Positions 7,294 to 11,941 of a stretch of 11,941 bases of DNA are shown here, piece after piece. A program made the translations under genes and the position numbers. The notes under the pieces are model-generated. The model was not told where the DNA came from and did no database searches. It saw only the letters and a list, made by a program, of their open reading frames with translations. Positions within the stretch are counted from its first letter, which is position 1. The number at the start of each line of letters is the position of its first letter. Source of the DNA: Alphaproteobacteria bacterium (GTDB taxonomy: Bacteria; Pseudomonadota; Alphaproteobacteria; JAJTHO01); assembly GCA_021297975.1 (NCBI GenBank), contig JAJTHO010000136.1:1-11941 (forward strand), written 5' to 3'.

Positions 7294-9371
7294 GCCGCTT
7301 TTTTATGATGGTTGAGCTTGTAAACATGCTTTTTCATCGCTGCTAGTTGCTCTGTGTCGAGCGGAAGCTGTAGGTATGTCATGCCATTTTCATGCTTTGC
7401 CACACGCGCTTTAAGGGCAGGCAATCCATCAACCTGAATTTCCAAACCCTCCGCAGGAGCAAGATTCACCGCAGGGCTTACCACAATATGCGCGCATGAA
7501 ATTTCCGTAGCTCTGCCGTTCCATGAGCTTTTGTCCCCCAGCGTTGCCGTTGCCTGAATCGAAACGTTACGCGCCTCATAGGTGTCATCATCAATGTCTG
7601 TTCCCTGCATGGCATTAAGGAACGTCTTGACCTCATTGCTCAACACCTCGGCCTCGTTTTTCATCACACTGGCAAAGCCATTGACTTCATTCGAACTTGC
7701 TTCAACCTCGGCGGATTGCAATTTAATAGATTCAACATTTGTTGAAACGCGCTCAGAGTTTTTATAGACACTTGCCGCAACACCAGAAATTTCTTTGGTG
7801 GTGGCGCTTTGCTCCTCAATTGCTGCGGCGATACTGGAGATGTATTCGTTTACATTATTGATGGAGGTGGCAATCAAATCAATCGACGCTGAAGACGTCT
7901 TACACGCGGCCTGCATGTCCTCAATCATGATGTTGATTTCTGATGTCAACTTATCGGTTTGACTGGCTAGATTTTTCACTTCGCTGGCAACCACCGCAAA
8001 GCCTTTGCCGGCTTCGCCTGCGCGCGCGGATTCAATCGTTGCGTTCAGTGCAAGCAGATTAATCTGGCCGGAGACGTTAGAAATATTCTGAAGCATGGCC
8101 GCCATGTTCTGCGAGGTTTGGACAAGCCGTTGAAAGTCCTGCTTAGAATTATTTGCAGAAGAAACAGCATCATTCACGACAGTTGAGGTCTGGTTTACAC
8201 GCTGCGATATTTCGGTAATCGTTGCGGACATTTCCTCTGCTGCCGCACTCAGCGTTTGCGTGCTAACGCTTGTTTGGCTTGCTTCATCAGAAGTGCTGAT
8301 AGCCATACTTTGCGTGCTGTTGCTCTTTTCTTGCATGCTGCTCGATTTGCTGACCATTTGTCCTGATGAATTCAAAATATTTTGGAATACCGCACCGATG
8401 GTTGAGCCAAAAATCCCAACAAGCTGGCTGAGCTCGTTTTGGCGTTGTTGCTGCTTGGCTTTAAGTTTTTCTTGCTCAGCCTCAAGCCGTTTTGCACGCC
8501 GCATGTTATCGCGGAAGACCACCATCGCGCTAGACATATCCTGAATTTCATCACGAAATGTTGCTTGCGGAATTTCAACGTCCAAGTTTTCTTGTGCAAG
8601 CTGATTCATAGCGTCTGTCATGCCTCTCACGGGTTTGACAATGCTGCGGGCTAGAAAATAGCCAATCACAATGCCTAAGAGTAAAACGATGCTTGAGACG
8701 GTTACAATCAGCATTATCCCGCGCTGTTCATCGGCCAGTGCTTTTTGCATGGCAGCATCGGTGAATTTAGAAATTTCACGCAATACCGTCTCAACACTAT
8801 GGCTAATTTCTTCGCCTTTATGTTCTGTTTTTATAACAAAGCTCTCAAACTCGGTGGGTTTGCGCCCAAGAACACCGGCCTCGAAATTCGCCGAACTCTT
8901 GATTTTACTAATAACCTCTTGGGCATATTGGCCATATTCCTTGTGAGCCTTTTCAACTACCTTGAGCTCTGTCAAAACACGCTCAAATTCTTTTTTCACT
9001 TCTGGGTTATGTGCGTTCGCAATCGCTTCTTCTGCAAGCTTTTCAGCCTTTAAAATTTCTTCATCAACCAGGGCGCCTTTTTCCAAGAATTTTTTTGCAG
9101 CGCCATCGAATGATTCTCCCTCAGCCCGCGCTGTTATTGCCTGATAGCGCAACATTTTTTCAAAATAAATTTCTTGTTGCAGTTGGTTTTCCGTAATTTC
9201 TGTGAGCATCAGCGTCATAGGCATATCTTTGGTGGAGATGTCCTTTAGCTCTTTGCCAATAAGATTCATTTTATAAATGCCAATGCAGCCAACAATCGAC
9301 AAAAACACCAGCATTATTAACACTAAGCTGTAAATGCGATGCCCAATACGAAAACCTTTAATGAAGCTCAT
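7290..9371 (-). CDS. Methyl-accepting chemotaxis protein with C-terminal PilZ-like domain
   Basis: A 693-residue inner-membrane chemoreceptor. The order is membrane helix 1 (about 13-33), a periplasmic, all-helical sensing region (about 34-217), helix 2 (about 218-240), HAMP (about 241-294), then the cytoplasmic signalling coiled coil (about 330-590). The conserved tip that meets CheA/CheW is clear: INLLALNATIESARAG, then GFAVVASEVKNLA. A further domain of about 80 residues (597-675) has PilZ-like length and spacing. It lacks the RxxxR arginine pair and has EISCAHI where c-di-GMP binders have D/N-x-S-x-x-G. Azospirillum Tlp1 is a known chemoreceptor with a C-terminal PilZ. The ligand is not predictable, and no CheR-tethering NWETF tail is present. 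It lies 6 bp downstream of the receiver gene, whose stop region supplies its ribosome binding site (TAGG). Confidence 0.93.
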   Translation of the reverse strand: MSFIKGFRIGHRIYSLVLIMLVFLSIVGCIGIYKMNLIGKELKDISTKDMPMTLMLTEITENQLQQEIYFEKMLRYQAITARAEGESFDGAAKKFLEKGALVDEEILKAEKLAEEAIANAHNPEVKKEFERVLTELKVVEKAHKEYGQYAQEVISKIKSSANFEAGVLGRKPTEFESFVIKTEHKGEEISHSVETVLREISKFTDAAMQKALADEQRGIMLIVTVSSIVLLLGIVIGYFLARSIVKPVRGMTDAMNQLAQENLDVEIPQATFRDEIQDMSSAMVVFRDNMRRAKRLEAEQEKLKAKQQQRQNELSQLVGIFGSTIGAVFQNILNSSGQMVSKSSSMQEKSNSTQSMAISTSDEASQTSVSTQTLSAAAEEMSATITEISQRVNQTSTVVNDAVSSANNSKQDFQRLVQTSQNMAAMLQNISNVSGQINLLALNATIESARAGEAGKGFAVVASEVKNLASQTDKLTSEINIMIEDMQAACKTSSASIDLIATSINNVNEYISSIAAAIEEQSATTKEISGVAASVYKNSERVSTNVESIKLQSAEVEASSNEVNGFASVMKNEAEVLSNEVKTFLNAMQGTDIDDDTYEARNVSIQATATLGDKSSWNGRATEISCAHIVVSPAVNLAPAEGLEIQVDGLPALKARVAKHENGMTYLQLPLDTEQLAAMKKHVYKLNHHKKAA

Positions 9372-9377
9372 AAAAAC

Positions 9378-9737
9378 CTACCCGATCATCTGTTCAATTT
9401 TTGCTAGTAAATCATTCTTTGAGAATGGCTTAATCATCACGTCGCTTGCCTGCTGCTTGGCAAGCATCAGCGCTTGATCTGGCGATGCGCCATTGCCGCC
9501 CGCAGAAATTGCCAAAATGGGGCAGGACGATTTATTCTTTGCCTGAATGATAAATTCATTACCGTCCATACCGGGCATGATAATGTCTGTTATAATCAGG
9601 TCATATTTACTTGCGCCAAGTTTTGTAAGGCCGCCTTGCGCAGTATCAACCACATCAAGCGAATAGGTTGATGCCAAAATCACCTCAAGGGAATCGCGAA
9701 TGCCCTTCATATCGTCAATGAGTAGAATTTTTTTCAT
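9378..9737 (-). CDS. Single-domain response regulator (CheY/DivK-like receiver)
   Basis: A 119-residue stand-alone receiver with no output domain. The phosphorylation machinery is complete: acidic pair Asp8-Asp9, phosphoacceptor Asp51 (LIITDIIMPGMDG), Ser78 at the conserved Ser/Thr switch (ILAISAGG) and Lys103 in IKPFS. The aromatic switch residue of flagellar CheY (Tyr106) is Val100 here, so it need not be the motor-binding CheY. It could be a phosphate sink, a phosphorelay shuttle or a regulator of another partner. It is first in a two-gene operon with the chemoreceptor. The convergent LOV kinase is a natural candidate donor, by analogy with LovK-LovR in Caulobacter; this pairing is inferred. 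A weak ACAGG lies 8 nt before the start codon. Confidence 0.93.
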   Translation of the reverse strand: MKKILLIDDMKGIRDSLEVILASTYSLDVVDTAQGGLTKLGASKYDLIITDIIMPGMDGNEFIIQAKNKSSCPILAISAGGNGASPDQALMLAKQQASDVMIKPFSKNDLLAKIEQMIG

Positions 9738-9746
9738 TTTAAATAC

Positions 9747-9792
9747 CTGTCAGTTGTCTGCGTTCTGTTTAGAAGTGACAGACAGATGTGAC
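9747..9792. promoter_or_regulatory. Inverted and direct repeats upstream of the receiver-chemoreceptor operon
   Basis: CTGTCA (9747-9752) faces TGACAG (9776-9781), and TGTCTG (9755-9760) can pair with CAGACA (9779-9784) around an inner TTCT/AGAA pair. GTGAC also occurs twice (9775-9779 and 9788-9792). The cluster lies 10-55 bp upstream of the receiver start. It could be an operator or a leader hairpin. No convincing sigma70 or flagellar-type promoter was found on the minus strand nearby. Confidence 0.35.
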
Positions 9793-9844
9793 GAAATTCT
9801 TAATAAAGTGGCATCTTGGGATTTTATTTTTCAAAAAATACAAT

Positions 9845-9862
9845 CCTGAGTTTTTTCTCAGG
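9845..9862. repeat. Small hairpin CCTGAG-T6-CTCAGG
   Basis: A perfect 6-bp stem with a six-T loop lies in the divergent intergenic region 9738-9926. Read on the minus strand it is followed within a few bases by a run of Ts, as in an intrinsic terminator, but no minus-strand gene lies upstream of it to terminate. It may instead be a protein-binding palindrome. Confidence 0.35.
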
Positions 9863-9891
9863 TCAATCGCCCATTCTGTGCGTGAAAACAC

Positions 9892-9920
9892 TTCAAAAGC
9901 ACATAAAAACAAAATATAAT
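9892..9920 (+). promoter_or_regulatory. Sigma70-type promoter, probably giving a leaderless mRNA
   Basis: TTCAAA (9892-9897), a 17-bp spacer, and a perfect TATAAT (9915-9920). A start 7 nt after the -10 box would fall at about 9927, the A of the ATG of the following gene, which has no Shine-Dalgarno sequence. This is a motif-based prediction. Confidence 0.55.
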
Positions 9921-9926
9921 ATTTCA

Positions 9927-10688
9927 ATGACTACGGCTTTGTATACACTTTCCGCTGTTTTAATAGTCTTGCTGCTCATTTGGGCATGGGGGATGCTGCG
10001 CTATAAAAAAGCGGTGCTTATTGACCAAACCGATGCTTTGTTTACTGAAATCGCCGCTGATCTCGCCCGCTTAGACGCCGAAACCCTCACCGCGCTAGGC
10101 CTCGATGATTTACAGGATATTTTTAAACGGCTTAGTGCCGAACGCGCCTATGTTAAAGGCCTGAAACAACAAGCCTTGCTGATGCTGCTGGTACAAGCTG
10201 CCAAAAGCAGCGACGCGCAGAAGGAAAAATTACGCGCTAAAGGACTTAATCTTGATCTGCTGCTCAGCCAGTTGCAGGCGCGGGTGCATGTCGATTTGCA
10301 TGCTCTGGACGGCCGCGAACAGCCGTCCGTAAATTGGGCAAAGGCGTTTACGCAAAAAGTGCTCATGCTTGAAGGCATGGCGAATCCCAATCAAAGCGTT
10401 TGGCAGAATATCGCCGAGGCGTTGCTGTGCGCCGTGTTCTCCCTGCAAATGAATGTCGCCGGTGCGATTCAGGCAGCCATGATTGCCCAGATGACCCCAG
10501 CGCAGACGCGGCGGCTTGAGTCTGTCCAAGGCTTGGCCACCCGGATTCTGCCGCGGCGGCTTGAATCTCTCGAAGCGCAGGCTGGCTGGAAACTGGCTCT
10601 CCATCTTCAGCAAGATAAATCCTCAACGGAACAGAAACCTTTGCGCAAGCCGCCGGGGAACTTTAAGGATCGCGGCAATAGTCGGTAA
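9927..10688 (+). CDS. Hypothetical single-pass membrane protein
   Basis: A 253-residue protein not recognised as a known family. The N terminus has one membrane helix (TLSAVLIVLLLIWAWGML) followed by basic residues (RYKK), so the bulk is predicted to be cytoplasmic. The rest is strongly helical and rich in Leu, Ala, Gln and charged residues; near the C terminus RRLES occurs twice, 20 residues apart. The tail is basic and probably disordered. The open frame extends up to 9816, but ATG 9927 is chosen because the hydrophobic helix starts there and the upstream bases are AT-rich, promoter-like sequence. It is transcribed divergently from the receiver operon, and nothing in the context assigns a role. 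Confidence 0.75.
   Translation: MTTALYTLSAVLIVLLLIWAWGMLRYKKAVLIDQTDALFTEIAADLARLDAETLTALGLDDLQDIFKRLSAERAYVKGLKQQALLMLLVQAAKSSDAQKEKLRAKGLNLDLLLSQLQARVHVDLHALDGREQPSVNWAKAFTQKVLMLEGMANPNQSVWQNIAEALLCAVFSLQMNVAGAIQAAMIAQMTPAQTRRLESVQGLATRILPRRLESLEAQAGWKLALHLQQDKSSTEQKPLRKPPGNFKDRGNSR
10507..10568 (+). repeat. Imperfect 17-bp direct repeat inside the hypothetical gene
   Basis: CGCGGCGGCTTGAGTCT (10507-10523) and CGCGGCGGCTTGAATCT (10552-10568) differ at one base and lie 45 bp apart start to start. They are in the same frame and give the repeated peptide RRLES. The difference is synonymous (GAG/GAA), so recent local duplication or gene conversion is possible. Confidence 0.6.
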
Positions 10689-10720
10689 TTTTTGCCGTTA
10701 CAAAAATTATTGCAATTTTT
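10686..10720 (+). terminator. AT-rich alternative hairpins after the hypothetical gene
   Basis: TAATTTTTG (10686-10694) pairs perfectly with CAAAAATTA (10701-10709) around a 6-nt loop, starting at the stop codon of the hypothetical gene. AAAAATT (10702-10708) can instead pair with AATTTTT (10714-10720), so two mutually exclusive hairpins share one arm. The T-run follows the first stem closely. The stem has almost no GC pairs, so termination would be weak. The rest of 10689-10745 holds only a poor promoter match (TTGCAA, 16 bp, TAATGT). Confidence 0.35.
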
Positions 10721-10745
10721 CTAATACCGTGTTAATGTAGCAATA

Positions 10746-10829
10746 ATACAGATTAGTTTTGATTCAGAAAAACGTGCAAAAACCCTTTTGGAACGCGGCT
10801 TGGACTTTGCGGATGCAAATAAAGTTTTC
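10746..10829 (+). pseudogene. brnT: BrnT-like toxin, 5' remnant
   Basis: About 28 codons reading QISFDSEKRAKT, then LLERGLDFADANKVF, match the typical N terminus of BrnT-family toxins (M-x-I-x-F-D-x-x-K-R, then T-L-x-E-R-G-L-D-F-A-D-A). The start codon position reads ATA (10746-10748), and the nearby ATG at 10735 is in another frame and hits a stop immediately. After KVF the BrnT pattern stops, and the frame continues without a stop into the acetyltransferase gene. The rest of the toxin, including its RNase fold core and C-terminal ARRIISMR-type block, is absent. BrnT is the ribonuclease half of the BrnT-BrnA toxin-antitoxin pair. A BrnA-like segment reappears about 1 kb downstream in the correct order and strand, which supports the call. 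Confidence 0.62.
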
Positions 10830-10859
10830 GTCAGTGCTTTGCCTGATAAGTTGGTGTTT

Positions 10860-11753
10860 ATGAAAAAAAACTATACTCTTCGTCAACTCACAGACGACGA
10901 TGCCCATAAGGTTGATACATTCTTAAAACCCCACACAGTAGACGCATTGTATTTACGTTCTAATGCACTAAACGGGGGTTTTACATATAACGGCAACAGA
11001 CCTGAAGGCGAGTACTTAGGCGCATTCTATAAAGAACAACTCGTTGGTATTGTAAGCTACCAATGGCTAAATACCCTGTTAGTTTTTGCAGTTGAAGAGG
11101 ATTGCATTCCACTTCTGGCAACTGCCTTAGAACCTTACCTGTTGAAACGTCATGGAAAAATAGAGGGCATTTTGGGTTTAAAAGCGCAAGGCAATGCTTT
11201 GTGCAAAGCCTTGGGAATTACCCCTGAAGATATGCGGATTTGTGAACCAGAATGGCTGTATACTTTTGATGTCACCCAATCTACTCTCGTGTCGCATTTT
11301 CACACCATCCGCTATGCAAGAGAAGAAGATAAAGCAACGTTAATTGCATGGCGAGTTGCGTTTAATATAGAAGCATCGAATACTCTTTCCTCTCCTGAAT
11401 TAGTTGAGAAAGTTACGCAAGAGATAGAAGAACGTCTTAAACAACAGGAGTTTGTGGTTTTAGAGAGAGAAGGAATGCTGCGGAGTTTTTGTAGTATCAG
11501 CAGTTTTGTCTCGGAAGCTGCAATGATTGGTTCTGTCTACACGCCGCCGCACCATCGTAATCAAGGATTTGCACGCGATGTGGTTAAGGGCGCAATAGCA
11601 TTGGCAAAACAGACAAAACCTACATTAGAGAAAATTGTTTTATTTGCCTCCAATACGGCAGCGGTGAAAGCATATACCAATATCGGTTTTGTGTACCATG
11701 CTGATTTTTTTGTGGGTCTTCTCAAAGAATCCTACAGATGGAAACCCCAATGA
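10860..11753 (+). CDS. GNAT-family N-acetyltransferase
   Basis: A 297-residue protein starting MKKNYTLRQL. The C-terminal half (from about residue 150) is a GNAT fold. The acetyl-CoA-binding motif A is VYTPPHHRNQGFA (pattern Q/R-x-x-G-x-G/A), followed by the ASNTAAVKAYTNIGF block that typically ends the domain. The N-terminal half looks like a second, degenerate GNAT-like domain (EYLGAFYKEQLVGIVSY), giving a tandem layout. The substrate cannot be told. The frame is open back through the BrnT remnant, and a TTG at 10788 would give a longer product. ATG 10860 is preferred because the acetyltransferase homology begins there, although its ribosome binding site is weak. The base composition is visibly more AT-rich than pdhC or ahcY, consistent with acquisition. 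The stop overlaps the next start as ATGA (11750-11753). Confidence 0.85.
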   Translation: MKKNYTLRQLTDDDAHKVDTFLKPHTVDALYLRSNALNGGFTYNGNRPEGEYLGAFYKEQLVGIVSYQWLNTLLVFAVEEDCIPLLATALEPYLLKRHGKIEGILGLKAQGNALCKALGITPEDMRICEPEWLYTFDVTQSTLVSHFHTIRYAREEDKATLIAWRVAFNIEASNTLSSPELVEKVTQEIEERLKQQEFVVLEREGMLRSFCSISSFVSEAAMIGSVYTPPHHRNQGFARDVVKGAIALAKQTKPTLEKIVLFASNTAAVKAYTNIGFVYHADFFVGLLKESYRWKPQ

Positions 11754-11941
11754 ACCGCCTCCTCATCATTGCAGGGTCTGACTCTGGCGGCGAGGCGGGC
11801 ATCAAAACAGTTGATCAGGATGATGCTCCTGAACTGACCGAGGAATGGTTTGCCTCGGGACAGTGGCTTGTTGCCGGCGTGCCTGTTTCGGCTGATGTGG
11901 GCAAGGCTACCTTTCGCAAAGCGCTTGCAGTCGGTCGCCCC
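11750..11941 (+). CDS. Chimera: thiD-like start fused to BrnA-like antitoxin, partial
   Basis: The open frame starts at ATG 11750, overlaps the acetyltransferase stop by 4 bp, and runs off the window after 64 codons. The first 18 residues, MNRLLIIAGSDSGGEAGI, match the N terminus of ThiD (hydroxymethylpyrimidine phosphate kinase: IAGSDSGGGAGIQAD). The thiamine-enzyme pattern then ends abruptly at about 11804. What follows, DQDDAPELTEEWFAS and later KALAVGRP, matches BrnA-type antitoxins, which carry an acidic DAPELT-EWF stretch and a GRP motif before their DNA-binding domain. The remainder of BrnA should lie beyond the window. If translated, the antitoxin would use a borrowed start codon. The alternative, a ThiD whose interior diverged this fast, is unlikely because no substrate-binding block appears. 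Confidence 0.55.
   Translation, partial: MNRLLIIAGSDSGGEAGIKTVDQDDAPELTEEWFASGQWLVAGVPVSADVGKATFRKALAVGRP

Noticed and set aside
10230..10613. Long minus-strand open frames opposite the hypothetical gene
   Set aside because: Their translations show no family features and use the shadow frame of a plausible plus-strand gene.
10788..10859. TTG start giving a longer GNAT protein
   Set aside because: The added residues belong to the BrnT-like remnant, and acetyltransferase homology begins at ATG 10860. A fusion product remains possible but unsupported.
10830..11804. Transposon-type insertion with target-site duplication around the GNAT gene
   Set aside because: No terminal inverted repeats, transposase or convincing duplicated target could be found at the two junctions; short shared words such as GGATGC are at chance level.

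Overview
The window looks like a chromosomal segment of an alphaproteobacterium, probably a non-model, aquatic or environmental lineage (Rhodospirillales-like or Micavibrio-like; this is inference from protein style, not a search). The support is an alphaproteobacterial-type pyruvate dehydrogenase E2, a multi-PAS, DivL-like pseudo-histidine kinase beside ahcY, a LOV histidine kinase, and an MCP with a C-terminal PilZ-like domain. Gene density is high and nearly all genes have clear homologues.

Layout. (1) Bases 1-534, plus strand: the C-terminal catalytic part of dihydrolipoamide acetyltransferase (pdhC). (2) Bases 542-4825, minus strand, read right to left: ahcY, then a membrane-anchored PAS-PAS-PAS kinase-like protein overlapping the ahcY end by 35 bp, then a lipoprotein alpha/beta hydrolase broken by an internal deletion and frameshift. 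The kinase-like protein has arginine where the phosphoacceptor histidine should be. (3) Bases about 4934-7293, plus strand: a DUF445 membrane protein, rimM (ATGA overlap) and a cytosolic LOV-domain histidine kinase, apparently one operon. (4) Bases 7290-9737, minus strand: a stand-alone receiver followed 6 bp later by a chemoreceptor with a PilZ-like tail. This operon converges on the LOV kinase so tightly that the two stop codons overlap. (5) Bases 9927-10688, plus strand: an unrecognised single-pass membrane protein whose best promoter predicts a leaderless mRNA. (6) Bases 10746-11941, plus strand: a scrambled toxin-antitoxin locus, made of a BrnT-like 5' remnant, an intact GNAT acetyltransferase, and an 18-codon thiD-like start fused in frame to a BrnA-like antitoxin that runs off the window.

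How the parts may work together. The LOV kinase, receiver and chemoreceptor form a plausible blue-light/motility signalling cluster: a light-gated kinase, a candidate phosphoacceptor and a methyl-accepting receptor. The physical arrangement is seen directly; the functional link is inferred. The DivL-like pseudokinase next to ahcY is probably a cell-cycle or polarity scaffold rather than an enzyme. The right end reads as an insertion scar: foreign or duplicated GNAT-thiD DNA appears to have landed inside a brnT-brnA operon, removing most of the toxin and giving the antitoxin a new start codon.

No rRNA, tRNA, CRISPR array, insertion sequence or replication origin was recognised. No gene-free stretch exceeds 300 bases; the longest are 9738-9926 and 10689-10859, and both are described.
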